A DNA stretch of 40,381 bases from Rhodospirillaceae bacterium (GCA_018702955.1 JABJEK010000143.1:1-40381), one strand, 5' to 3'; positions 8,242-16,700 are shown, counted from the stretch's first letter. The notes: a model not told the origin generated them from the sequence alone. Numbers and translations: made by a program.

Positions 8242-9081
8242 ATGCGGTCACGGTCTTTCCGGGGGTTAAGCCAATCGGGCTTCCATCGCCTGCACTACAC
8301 CGAATGGGGAGAACCGGACGCGCCGGTTGTTCTTTGTGTGCATGGGCTGACCCAGACGGCACGCTCTTTCGACCGGTTGGCCGAAACCCTTGCTGCAGAC
8401 CGACGCGTGATCTGCCTGGACGTTGTCGGCCGGGGCCGAAGCGGCTGGCTTGCCGACCCGTCGGGATATGACTTTCCGCAGTATCTCGCCGACGTGAACG
8501 CACTCCTGGCCCGGCTCGGGGTGGATCGCATCGATTTTGTCGGCACCTCGATGGGCGGAATTATCGGCATGTTGCTGGCCGCGTTGCCGGACACACCCAT
8601 TCGCAAGCTGGTCGTAAATGATGTCGGTCCGTTCATTCCGAAAGCCGCGCTGGAATGGATACGAGACTATGTGGGCACCGATCCCGAGTTTCCCGATCTG
8701 GCGTCGCTGGAGGCCTATCTCCGGCAGATTTGGGCGCCGTTCGGGAACCTCGATGACGGCGAATGGGCGCATCTCGCCGAGACCTCTGCCCGCAGGGCCG
8801 ACAACGGTTCATTCGCACTGGCCTATGACCCGGCGATCGCGGTGCCGATGAAGGCGAGCCCGGTGACGGACGTGAACCTTTGGCCCGTATGGGATGAGAT
8901 TGCCTGCGACACGCTGTTGGTGCGCGGCGCCCAGTCCTTGCTGCTTCCGGGCGACACGGCTCGGGAGATGACCGGACGTGGACCGTGTGCGGAACTCATT
9001 GAGATTGCCGATGTCGGCCACGCCCCAACATTCTCGCGTGCGGTCGAGATAGAGCCGGTTGCGGTGTTCCTGCGCAAATGA
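8242..9081 (+). CDS. alpha/beta-fold hydrolase
   Basis: A single-domain alpha/beta hydrolase of 279 residues. The oxyanion segment CVHGLTQTARSFD lies at about 32-44, the nucleophile elbow is GTSMGG with S103, and the catalytic histidine is H260 in DVGHAPTF. The canonical acid after strand 7 normally sits in a G-x-x-S-D motif. Here the equivalent reads GAQSLLLPGD, with leucine (L233) in place of the aspartate. Either a nearby acid takes over or activity is altered. Start: ATG 8242 has AGAGG 9 bases upstream; a GTG at 8239 is also possible. It stands alone between the divergent GNAT unit and the convergent peroxiredoxin. The substrate is unknown. Confidence 0.85.
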   Translation: MRSRSFRGLSQSGFHRLHYTEWGEPDAPVVLCVHGLTQTARSFDRLAETLAADRRVICLDVVGRGRSGWLADPSGYDFPQYLADVNALLARLGVDRIDFVGTSMGGIIGMLLAALPDTPIRKLVVNDVGPFIPKAALEWIRDYVGTDPEFPDLASLEAYLRQIWAPFGNLDDGEWAHLAETSARRADNGSFALAYDPAIAVPMKASPVTDVNLWPVWDEIACDTLLVRGAQSLLLPGDTAREMTGRGPCAELIEIADVGHAPTFSRAVEIEPVAVFLRK

Positions 9082-9110
9082 AAAAGGGGCGCTTCGACCG
9101 GAAGCGCCCC
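9081..9110 (-). terminator. rho-independent terminator of the peroxiredoxin gene
   Basis: A perfect 10-bp stem (GGGGCGCTTC with GAAGCGCCCC, 9086-9095 and 9101-9110) closes a 5-base loop. On the minus strand it is followed directly by five T, so it ends the peroxiredoxin transcript. It starts right at the hydrolase stop codon and may also slow plus-strand transcription, but there is no T run on that side. Confidence 0.85.
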
Positions 9111-9131
9111 TGAATTCAAAACCGGAACCGG

Positions 9132-9791
9132 TTACTTGGGTTGCGGGACAATCCGCAGATACGGCCGCGGCGCGTTCCAGCCATCCGGGTAGGCCGCCTT
9201 GGCGTCCTCGTCGGATACGGCGGGAAGGATGATGACGTCTTCGCCATCCTTCCAGTTCACCGGCGTTGCCACCTTGTGGTTGGCGGTGAGCTGCAACGAA
9301 TCAATGACCCGCAGGATCTCGTCGAAATTTCGCCCCGTGCTCATCGGGTAGGAAATCACCAGTTTGACCTGCTTGTCGGGACCGACGATGTAGACGTTGC
9401 GGACCGTCGCATTCGTGGCCGCGGTCCGGCCTTCGGACGAGTCACCCTCGGTCGCGGGCAGCATGCCGTAGAGCTTGGCGACGGTGAGTTCGCTGTCACC
9501 GATCAGCGGATAGGTGACCTTGACGCCCTGGGTCTCCTCGATGTCGCCGAGCCATTTCTCATGGTCGTCCACCGGGTCGACACTCAGGCCGATGATCTTC
9601 ACATCGCGCTTGTCGAACTCGGGCTTGAGCTTCGCCATGTAGCCCAGCTCGGTCGTGCATACCGGGGTGAAATCCTTGGGGTGCGAGAACAGCACGCCCC
9701 AGCTGTCGCCCAGCCATTCGTGGAAGTTGATGGTGCCTTCGGTCGTCTGTGCCTCGAAGTCGGGCGCGGTATTACCGATCTGAACAGTCAT
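9132..9791 (-). CDS. peroxiredoxin, 1-Cys (Prx6) type
   Basis: This protein reduces hydrogen peroxide and organic peroxides in the cytoplasm through a single peroxidatic cysteine. That residue is C45 in DFTPVCTTELG. The longer C-terminal domain of Prx6 proteins is present (residues about 160-219, with TPVNWKDGEDVIILP and the PYLRIVPQP end). No resolving cysteine is visible at the normal 2-Cys position. Its 219 residues are standard for the family. The ATG at 9791 has AGGAGAG upstream. A 6-bp hairpin (GACCGG/CCGGTC, 9825-9839) lies in the leader about 35 bases before the start. It is monocistronic, ending at a strong terminator. Confidence 0.93.
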   Translation of the reverse strand: MTVQIGNTAPDFEAQTTEGTINFHEWLGDSWGVLFSHPKDFTPVCTTELGYMAKLKPEFDKRDVKIIGLSVDPVDDHEKWLGDIEETQGVKVTYPLIGDSELTVAKLYGMLPATEGDSSEGRTAATNATVRNVYIVGPDKQVKLVISYPMSTGRNFDEILRVIDSLQLTANHKVATPVNWKDGEDVIILPAVSDEDAKAAYPDGWNAPRPYLRIVPQPK

Positions 9792-9920
9792 ATGTATCTC
9801 TCCTCGTATTTGATCCCCAACGGTGACCGGATGCCGGTCGCCGCAGTGCGATGTTGCGCACTCAAATAGAACGCCTGGTGGTTAGTTAAGCGGCAGGGCC
9901 TCTAATGACAAGACTGCGCC

Positions 9921-9937
9921 GTAAATTGTGAAATTAC
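9921..9937. promoter_or_regulatory. imperfect 17-bp inverted repeat upstream of the peroxiredoxin gene
   Basis: GTAAATT and AAATTAC flank GTG, with six of seven positions pairing. It lies about 130 bp before the peroxiredoxin start, in an AT-rich island of an otherwise GC-rich region. It could be an operator or upstream element for the peroxiredoxin gene; no regulator can be named. Confidence 0.3.
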
Positions 9938-9968
9938 ACAAAATTAAACGTGAAATGGTGTCTGCGAC

Positions 9969-10601
9969 CTATTCGGTTTTCTCAGGCGGTTCTTGGTTCG
10001 CCTTTTCCAAGGCAGCGATTTCCGGCTCGTGCACTATTTGCCAGTGCGCGATGTGTTCCTGGATCGATGTGAGGATATCGTTCACCGGCGTGTCGAGGCC
10101 GTACTGCTGCATGATTGGCTCCTGAATGGCGAACTCGGCACGTACGAACTGCAGCCAGGAGAATGGGATTGGCGCGGTGGGCCGCACTTTTGGCAGTTCG
10201 GCGAACTTGAAGAGCAGATACGGCTTTTTGCGTGTGCGGGTGATCGACGCGACGATGCCGCGTCGGACCTGGCTCGAATGTGCGATGAACTCGATGTTTT
10301 CCCACGGCACTGTGCCGACCAACCATTCGCGGAAATACACGCCATTTTCGTCAATCAGGACCTGGGGGTTTCGGTTTTGCAATCGCATGAAGGTGACGAT
10401 GGCCCAGATCAGTGCTGCGGCAATCAGCACGCCGGCAAATTTCCAGGAATCCTCGACCGGCCCCTTCGCTGTGAACGGGATGATCAAACACATCGCCGCG
10501 AGCGTCAGGATTGCGAGCAGACGCCAAAACTGAACCCGTTGGCTGTAGCGGGCAATCAGGGGTTCGGGCGCCGTGGCTGGCCCGTCCTCGTCACTCGCCA
10601 T
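9969..10601 (-). CDS. membrane protein with two N-terminal helices and a PH-like cytoplasmic domain
   Basis: I do not recognise a named family with certainty. Two adjacent membrane helices (about 27-45 and 55-72) are followed by a compact domain. That domain begins with PQVLIDENGVYFREWLVGTVPWENIE, which resembles the PH-like domain of small bacterial membrane proteins such as the STM3941 type. The C-terminal 50 residues are helical and charged. It overlaps the end of hemB by 11 bp (start at 10601 inside the hemB frame, which stops at 10591), so it is translated from the hemB message. A role in heme synthesis is not implied by anything in the protein itself. The ATG at 10601 is preceded by hemB coding sequence with AACGG-type purines only. 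Confidence 0.75.
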   Translation of the reverse strand: MASDEDGPATAPEPLIARYSQRVQFWRLLAILTLAAMCLIIPFTAKGPVEDSWKFAGVLIAAALIWAIVTFMRLQNRNPQVLIDENGVYFREWLVGTVPWENIEFIAHSSQVRRGIVASITRTRKKPYLLFKFAELPKVRPTAPIPFSWLQFVRAEFAIQEPIMQQYGLDTPVNDILTSIQEHIAHWQIVHEPEIAALEKANQEPPEKTE

Positions 10602-11607
10602 TGAGAAGCCGCGCGGCGTCGATCGCGAAATAGGTCAGCACACCGCTGCAGCCCGCACGCTTGAACGCCATCAGCGTTTCCATCATCACGCGCTCATAGT
10701 CCAGCGCGCCATTGTCGGCTGCGAAGCGCAACATCGCGTACTCACCGCTTACGTTGTAGGCGAAGGTCGGGATGCCGAACTGCGACTTCACCCGCTGGAT
10801 GATGTCGAGATAGGCAAGACCGGGCTTCACCATGATCATGTCGGCGCCTTCGTCGATATCGAGCGCGACTTCGCGCAGGGCCTCGTCGCTGTTGGCGGGA
10901 TCCATCTGGTAGGTGTCCTTGCTCTCGCCCTTCAAGAACCCGGCGCTGTCGATGGCGTCGCGGAACGGGCCGTAGAAGCCGGACGAGAATTTCGCGGCAT
11001 AGGACATCAGGAGCACGCGGTCATGGCCGTTCGCGTCGAGCGCCTTGCGCAAGGCGCCGATCCGCCCGTCCATCATGTCGGAGGGCGCGATGATGTCGCA
11101 GCCGGCCTCGACCTGGACCAGCGCCTGACGGCACAGCGCCTCGATGGTCTCGTCGTTGACCACATGCCCGTCACGCACGATCCCGTCATGGCCGTCGGAG
11201 TTGAACGGGTCGAGCGCGACATCGCACATGACGCCGATATCCGGGTGCGCGTCCTTGATCGCCCGAATGGCCTGACAGACAAGGTTGTCGGGGTTCCAGG
11301 CTTCCGCGCCGTCGGGGGTCTTGAGTTCCGCAGGTGTGGCGGGAAACAGCGCCACGGAGGGAATGCCCAGCGCCTTGGCTTCACCGACGGCGGCGGGCAG
11401 GCGGTCGGGCGAATAGCGGATGACGCCCGGCATGGTCGGGATCTCCTCGGTCCGGTCCTTGCCGTCACACACGAAGATCGGCCAGATGAAGTCATCCGGT
11501 GACAGCAGGTTTTCGCGCACCATGCGGCGCGACCAATCCCAGCGTCGGTTTCGACGCATGCGTGTCTGCGGAAAGACACCAACCGGTGTCGAGGGGCCGC
11601 GGGCCAT
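10591..11607 (-). CDS. hemB: delta-aminolevulinic acid dehydratase (porphobilinogen synthase)
   Basis: HemB condenses two 5-aminolevulinate molecules to porphobilinogen in heme and tetrapyrrole synthesis. The two Schiff-base lysines are K206 in SYAAKFSSGFYGPFRDA and K261 in IMVKPGLAYLD. The metal-site region reads CDVALDPFNSDGHDG, with aspartates D129, D133 and D141 where the E. coli and mammalian zinc enzymes have cysteines. That pattern is known for zinc-independent, magnesium-influenced HemB of alphaproteobacteria and plants. Length 338 is normal. The gene is followed by an overlapping membrane-protein gene and is divergent from the flavin oxidoreductase gene, with 177 bp between. Confidence 0.96.
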   Translation of the reverse strand: MARGPSTPVGVFPQTRMRRNRRWDWSRRMVRENLLSPDDFIWPIFVCDGKDRTEEIPTMPGVIRYSPDRLPAAVGEAKALGIPSVALFPATPAELKTPDGAEAWNPDNLVCQAIRAIKDAHPDIGVMCDVALDPFNSDGHDGIVRDGHVVNDETIEALCRQALVQVEAGCDIIAPSDMMDGRIGALRKALDANGHDRVLLMSYAAKFSSGFYGPFRDAIDSAGFLKGESKDTYQMDPANSDEALREVALDIDEGADMIMVKPGLAYLDIIQRVKSQFGIPTFAYNVSGEYAMLRFAADNGALDYERVMMETLMAFKRAGCSGVLTYFAIDAARLLNGE

Positions 11608-11740
11608 GACCGCTCCTGAGCAATGTCTGAAAGGGCCGGAAACATAGCCGCAACCGGCCGCGGGTCCAAGCCCCGCGCACTTTCCTCGATTGACGGTCTG
11701 CGCTTATAGTTTTGCGAGGGTTTTACAGTTTTTTGCAGGA

Positions 11741-11762
11741 TTGACATCCGCTCGGACGAGCG
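11741..11762 (+). promoter_or_regulatory. TTGACA element with adjacent palindrome before the flavin oxidoreductase gene
   Basis: TTGACA (11741-11746) matches the -35 consensus exactly. Three bases later the palindrome CGCTCG-GA-CGAGCG (11749-11762) fills what would be the spacer. No convincing -10 follows, since the downstream sequence is AACCAA. The element may be a repressor-covered promoter needing an activator, or the match may be chance. Confidence 0.3.
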
Positions 11763-11784
11763 AAACCAAATTGGGGGGCAGGAC

Positions 11785-13026
11785 ATGGCGAAGCCGAAAG
11801 TTATTGTGAACATGTATCCGGTGTTACCGGCCGTGGATGAGGCAGACCGAGCCGCGAAGCGGCCGATCGGACGAAATTCCGAAATCTACAACACCGTGCT
11901 GCATGAGATGGTCGACATCGTCAAAGCGGCGGACGACCTCGGTGTCTGGGGTGTCAGCACCATCGAGCATCACCTCCACTCCGAAGGCTATGAGCTCGCC
12001 CCCAGTCCGGGGATTGTGAATGCCATGTGGTCACAGCATGTGAAAAACGCCCGCGTCGGAACCATCGGGTATGTCGCCGCGACCCGTGATCCGATCCGGA
12101 TGGCCGAGGAAATGGCGGTCATGGACCATGTGACCCAGGGCAAGTATTTCGCCGGGTTTGCGCGGGGATATCAGGCCCGGTGGGCACATATTCTGGGCCA
12201 GTATGTCGATGCCCAGGCGACGTCTTCCGATGGCGGTGAAGTCGACATACGCAACCGCGAGCTGTTCGAGGAGCGTGTTTTGCAAGTCGTCGATTGCTGG
12301 AAGAACGAGACCGTTTCGTTCGATGGAAAATATTACAAGGCGCCGTATCCCTATGACACGGGGGTCGAGAACTTCCCCGCGGCACCGGTCGCACAGCGCA
12401 TGGGCGCGCCGGGTGAAATCGACGCGGACGGCACGACCGTCCGGCGTGTCTCCGTGGTCCCGAAACCCTATCAGGACCCCCATCCGCCGGTGTTCGTCGC
12501 GGTGAGTGCCAGCCCGGATTCGATCCGGTTCTGCTCGCGCAACGGATTTTCACCGGTGTATTTCACACCGACAGACCATTTGGTCGAACTGGCCAAAGTC
12601 TATGTGGATGAGGGCGCAAAGACCGGACGGGATCTGCAGTTCGGTGCCAATCAGACGATTGTGCGCTGGCCGCATTTCTCGCGCGACAAGGCGCATTTCC
12701 GCGAGCAGCTCGCGGCCTATGACGCCGAGTTCTACAAGAACATCTATGGTTCCTTCTTCCCGTTCCTGGTCGACGGTGTCGACAGCGACGAGGCGATGGT
12801 CGACCGCATGGTCGACACCGGGATTTTCATCGGCGGGACGGTCGAGGACACGATTGCCGAGTGGAAGCACACCTATGAGCGCATCCCGTCGGAATATATC
12901 TGTCTCATCTGGCACTACGCGATGTGCCCCAAGGAGAAGGTGATCGAAGAGCTGGAGATCTTCATGGAGAAGGTTCTGCCCGAGCTCGATATTCCCGATT
13001 TCGACCCGGTTCTGCCGGCCGGGTAG
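11785..13026 (+). CDS. LLM class flavin-dependent oxidoreductase
   Basis: This belongs to the bacterial-luciferase-like superfamily, which uses reduced FMN or F420 for monooxygenation or hydride transfer. The TIM-barrel signatures are STIEHHLHSEGYELAPSP (about 55-72), ARVGTIGYVAATRDPIRMAEE and the DHVTQGKYFAGFARGY block (about 113-128). Length 413 is slightly long for the family because of an insertion around 145-175. The ATG at 11785 has a strong GGGGGGCAGG ribosome site. It is monocistronic, divergent from hemB, and no flavin reductase gene is adjacent, so its electron donor is encoded elsewhere. Its substrate is unknown. Confidence 0.88.
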   Translation: MAKPKVIVNMYPVLPAVDEADRAAKRPIGRNSEIYNTVLHEMVDIVKAADDLGVWGVSTIEHHLHSEGYELAPSPGIVNAMWSQHVKNARVGTIGYVAATRDPIRMAEEMAVMDHVTQGKYFAGFARGYQARWAHILGQYVDAQATSSDGGEVDIRNRELFEERVLQVVDCWKNETVSFDGKYYKAPYPYDTGVENFPAAPVAQRMGAPGEIDADGTTVRRVSVVPKPYQDPHPPVFVAVSASPDSIRFCSRNGFSPVYFTPTDHLVELAKVYVDEGAKTGRDLQFGANQTIVRWPHFSRDKAHFREQLAAYDAEFYKNIYGSFFPFLVDGVDSDEAMVDRMVDTGIFIGGTVEDTIAEWKHTYERIPSEYICLIWHYAMCPKEKVIEELEIFMEKVLPELDIPDFDPVLPAG

Positions 13027-13116
13027 GTCTCTTCTCCGGCGGTTCATTCGGGTCTGCGACGTCGGATGGGCGAGGATTTTTGTTGTTTCATCTGCGATCG
13101 ACGATCCGCAGGTGAT

Positions 13117-13131
13117 TTAAGCCATCCTTAA
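13117..13131. promoter_or_regulatory. perfect CtrA box upstream of the ldtR-like gene
   Basis: TTAA-GCCATCC-TTAA matches the CtrA consensus TTAA-N7-TTAA at all eight fixed bases. It lies 59 bp before the chosen start at 13190. Two copies of CTGCGATC (13092-13099 and 13139-13146) flank it, the first forming an imperfect inverted repeat with GATCCGCAG (13103-13111). Confidence 0.55.
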
Positions 13132-13189
13132 CCTGTGTCTGCGATCCTGCATGCTCAAATTAGCGCTCGGAAAGCGGGAGATGCAGGCA

Positions 13190-13675
13190 ATGAAACAGAC
13201 ATATCTAGCAACGATCGTCCTGCTCGAACGGATGCATCGCCAGTTTCTTGAGGTGATCAAGTCTGAGCTCGAAGGTCACGATATTCGCGACATCAACAAC
13301 GTGCAGGCGCTGATCCTCTACAATATCGGCGGCGACGAGATGACCGTCGGTGAGCTGACCTTGCGTGGTTATTATCTCGGCTCGAACGTGTCCTACAACG
13401 TCAAGAAGATGACTGAGCATGGCTATCTTCACCAGGAACGTTCGTCCCATGACCGCCGCTCCGTTCGCGTGAAACTGACGGAGAAGGGCCTCGAGCTCAG
13501 CCGTCTGCTCGAACAGATGTTCGAACGCCATGTAGAGGCGGTGGAAGATTCGATCGACGAAGATAATCTCGCTGCGGCGAATGAAAGCCTGCGGGATGTG
13601 GAGCGGTTCTGGCTTCAGCAACTGGGTTTTGGCCCGCGCGTTGCTGAGTTCTCCCGGGTGGAGACGGCCGCCTAA
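13190..13675 (+). CDS. ldtR: MarR-family winged-helix regulator, LdtR-like
   Basis: This is a 161-residue dimeric winged-helix DNA-binding protein. The recognition region GELTLRGYYLGSNVSYNVKKM and the wing HQERSSHDRRSVRVKLTEKG are the features I associate with LdtR, described in Liberibacter and rhizobia as a regulator of an L,D-transpeptidase and osmotic tolerance. Name transfer is from memory of the family, and no ldtP gene is in the window. I start it at ATG 13190 because GGGAG lies 9 bases upstream. The earlier in-frame ATGs at 13151 and 13181 either lack a ribosome site or sit directly on it. A perfect CtrA box in front suggests cell-cycle control. It ends in a bidirectional terminator shared with rpoH. 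Confidence 0.85.
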   Translation: MKQTYLATIVLLERMHRQFLEVIKSELEGHDIRDINNVQALILYNIGGDEMTVGELTLRGYYLGSNVSYNVKKMTEHGYLHQERSSHDRRSVRVKLTEKGLELSRLLEQMFERHVEAVEDSIDEDNLAAANESLRDVERFWLQQLGFGPRVAEFSRVETAA

Positions 13676-13702
13676 ACGCCAACGAACCTTACATCGTCGA
13701 AT

Positions 13703-13736
13703 AAAAAGGGCGGCTGCATGCGCAGCCGCCCTTTTT
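13703..13736. terminator. bidirectional rho-independent terminator between ldtR and rpoH
   Basis: A perfect 10-bp GC-rich stem (GGGCGGCTGC with GCAGCCGCCC, 13708-13717 and 13722-13731) with a 4-base loop is preceded by five A and followed by five T. It can therefore end both the plus-strand ldtR-like gene and the minus-strand rpoH gene. Confidence 0.9.
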
Positions 13737-13757
13737 GCATTCGGAATTATGTGCGCG

Positions 13758-14651
<894 letters not shown>

Positions 14652-14719
14652 GATATTCAGTCCTTTGACAATTCGGGGCGGGGGGCTATATCCCGCAAGG
14701 ATCGATGATGTTTATGGTT

Positions 14720-14730
14720 TCGACTCGATA
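14720..14730. promoter_or_regulatory. first TCGACTCGATA site, at the predicted rpoH start of transcription
   Basis: This 11-mer repeats exactly at 14774-14784, with 54 bp between equivalent positions. It falls just downstream of the predicted rpoH -10 element and contains GACTC, a GANTC site for CcrM methylation. Confidence 0.55.
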
Positions 14731-14737
14731 CGAATAA

Positions 14738-14766
14738 AATATACGCACGGTTCATGACGGTTACAA
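14738..14766 (-). promoter_or_regulatory. predicted rpoH promoter
   Basis: Read on the minus strand: TTGTAA (14766-14761), a 17-base spacer, then TATATT (14743-14738). Spacing is ideal and each hexamer is close to consensus. The -35 is preceded by C, giving CTTG, which also resembles the alphaproteobacterial RpoH -35, so self-activation is possible (inference). Confidence 0.6.
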
Positions 14767-14770
14767 GATG

Positions 14771-14785
14771 ATATCGACTCGATAT
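14771..14785. promoter_or_regulatory. 15-bp palindrome with central GANTC, candidate MarR operator
   Basis: ATATCGA and TCGATAT are perfect 7-bp arms around one central base. The size and symmetry are those of a MarR-family operator. It lies just upstream of the rpoH -35 and within the likely promoter of the divergent marR gene (TTACAA-N16-TATTAT, 14761-14788). The centre is GACTC, a CcrM site. Confidence 0.6.
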
Positions 14786-14849
14786 TATCCAGTTGATATA
14801 AGGCGAGACTAGTTTTGAGCTGATTGCGGTGTTTTGAGAACAGATACGT

Positions 14850-15452
14850 ATGTGTGCACAACCCACTGATAATATTGATAAAGAGGAGCTTTCACGGCTC
14901 CTGGACCGTCTTGGCAGGATGTCACGTGGGTTGCAATATTGTCATGGCTTGAACCCGGCCCAGTGGGACTGTCTGCGGTTTATCGGGCAGGCGAATCGCT
15001 TCTCGCGGACCCCCGGCGCACTGGCATCGTTTCTCGGGACGACCAAGGGAACGGCGAGCCAGACTCTGAATGCGCTGGAAAAAAAGGGTTATCTCAGCCG
15101 CGTTCCCGATCCCGACGACCGCCGGGTACGCCATATCGAACTGACCGACCTTGGCGCGCGTTTGCTGGATGAAGATCCGCTCAACTGCCTCGATAAGGCG
15201 ATTTCCAATTTGCCACGTGAGACCGTGGACACCATGTCCGCCGGCCTGACGCGGCTCTGCGCCGATATGCAGTCACGATGCGGCGGCCAGGATTCGGGTG
15301 TCTGTCAGACCTGCGGCCATCTCGAAGGCACAACGGCGACCGGCAACATGATGTGTGGCCTCAAGCAGGCGGAACTCAGCTGCGAGGATGCCGCGCGGTT
15401 CTGCGTGAACTTCCTGCCGGAAGCAAACACCCCGGACGCCGAAGAGTGCTGA
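14850..15452 (+). CDS. MarR-family regulator with cysteine-rich C-terminal tail
   Basis: Residues about 10-135 form a MarR winged helix. The recognition helix lies around TPGALASFLGTTKGTASQTLNAL and the wing around SRVPDPDDRRVRHIELT. The following 60 residues carry seven cysteines: C144, C152, C155, C169, C178, C185 and C200. Four of them (C152-x2-C155, C169, C185) have spacing suited to binding zinc or an iron-sulfur cluster. Twelve cysteines in 200 residues is far more than usual for MarR. That suggests a redox or metal sensor (inference). The ATG at 14850 has no strong ribosome site; this start keeps the whole dimerisation helix. It is divergent from rpoH, with palindromic sites between, and convergent with gcdH. 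Confidence 0.85.
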   Translation: MCAQPTDNIDKEELSRLLDRLGRMSRGLQYCHGLNPAQWDCLRFIGQANRFSRTPGALASFLGTTKGTASQTLNALEKKGYLSRVPDPDDRRVRHIELTDLGARLLDEDPLNCLDKAISNLPRETVDTMSAGLTRLCADMQSRCGGQDSGVCQTCGHLEGTTATGNMMCGLKQAELSCEDAARFCVNFLPEANTPDAEEC

Positions 15453-15473
15453 ACGGTCTGAGGCGTTTTTTCC

Positions 15474-16700
15474 TTACGCGCCGGTAAACGCCTGCAGTCC
15501 GGTTTGCGCGCGGCCCAGGATCAGGGCGTGAATATCGTGGGTACCTTCATAGGTATTCACGGATTCCAAATTCATCACATGCCGGATGACGTGATACTCG
15601 TCGGAAATGCCGTTGCCGCCATGCATGTCGCGTGCGACCCGCGCGATATCCAGCGCCTTGCCGGCATTGTTGCGCTTCATGAGCGAGATCATCTCCGGTG
15701 TGGATTTGTCCTCATCGATCAATCGGCCCAGACGCAGGCTTCCGTGCAGACCCAATGTGATCTCGGTCTGCATGTCCGCGAGCTTCTTCTGGATGAGCTG
15801 ATTTGCGGCAAGCGGGCGGCCGAACTGTTTGCGCTCGAGGGTATAGTCGCGTGCCGCGTGCCAGCAGGCTTCCGCTGCACCCATGGCGCCCCAGGAGATG
15901 CCATATCGTGCCTTGTTCAGACACCCGAACGGGCCGCCGAGGCCGCGCGCGTTCGGGAGCCTGTTCTCTTCCGGTACGAAGACATCGTCCATGACGACCT
16001 CACCGGTGGCCGACGCGCGCAGGGAGAATTTTCCCTCGATCTTGGGTGTCGAGATGCCTTCCATGCCGCGCTCGAGAATGAAGCCGCGAATAACGCCCTC
16101 ATCGTCTTTTGCCCAGACGACGAACACGTCGGCGATCGGTGCGTTGGATATCCACATCTTCGCCCCCGACACTGAATAGCCGCCGTCTACGGATTTGGCA
16201 CGGGTCACCATGCCGCCCGGGTCCGAGCCATGGTCGGGCTCTGTCAGTCCGAATGCACCGACCCATTCGCCCGTCGCGAGCTTCGGCAGATATTTGCGGC
16301 GCTGGTCTTCCGAACCAAATGTGTAGATCGGCCACATGACCAGGGAGGATTGTACGGAGAGTGCGGAGCGATAGGCTGAATCGACCCGCTCGACCTCGCG
16401 TGCGATCAGCCCGTAGCAGACATGGTTCACACCCGCGCAGCCATATTCCTCGGGCAGGGTCGAGCCGAGCATGCCGAGCTCGCCGAATTCATTCATGATC
16501 TCGCGATCGAACGTCTCGTTGCGGTTGGCCTCGAGGATCCGCGGCAGCAGCTTTTCCTGGCTATAGGCCCGGGCCATGTCGCGGACCATCCGCTCATCTT
16601 CGGTGAGCGCGTCATCGAGCAGCAGCGCGTCGTCCCACTGGAAGCGTTGCTTGTCGCCTGTGGCGGGTGTCGGATTTGCGGTTTCGGAGGCGACGCTCAT
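15474..16700 (-). CDS. gcdH: glutaryl-CoA dehydrogenase (acyl-CoA dehydrogenase family)
   Basis: This FAD enzyme oxidises and decarboxylates glutaryl-CoA to crotonyl-CoA in lysine and tryptophan breakdown. The catalytic base is E385 in [19 protein letters not shown], a context specific to this branch. FAD/substrate segments are [17 protein letters not shown] (about 148-164) and [18 protein letters not shown]. The arginine-containing [12 protein letters not shown] near 111-122 matches the glutaryl-carboxylate region. Length 408 is normal. It converges on the MarR gene with only 21 bp between stops. No other lysine-degradation gene is adjacent, so it is probably transcribed alone. Confidence 0.94.
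   Translation of the reverse strand: MSVASETANPTPATGDKQRFQWDDALLLDDALTEDERMVRDMARAYSQEKLLPRILEANRNETFDREIMNEFGELGMLGSTLPEEYGCAGVNHVCYGLIAREVERVDSAYRSALSVQSSLVMWPIYTFGSEDQRRKYLPKLATGEWVGAFGLTEPDHGSDPGGMVTRAKSVDGGYSVSGAKMWISNAPIADVFVVWAKDDEGVIRGFILERGMEGISTPKIEGKFSLRASATGEVVMDDVFVPEENRLPNARGLGGPFGCLNKARYGISWGAMGAAEACWHAARDYTLERKQFGRPLAANQLIQKKLADMQTEITLGLHGSLRLGRLIDEDKSTPEMISLMKRNNAGKALDIARVARDMHGGNGISDEYHVIRHVMNLESVNTYEGTHDIHALILGRAQTGLQAFTGA

Noticed and set aside
10573..11502. Open frame of 309 codons opposite hemB
   Set aside because: hemB is certain from its two active-site lysines; the antisense frame is compositional.
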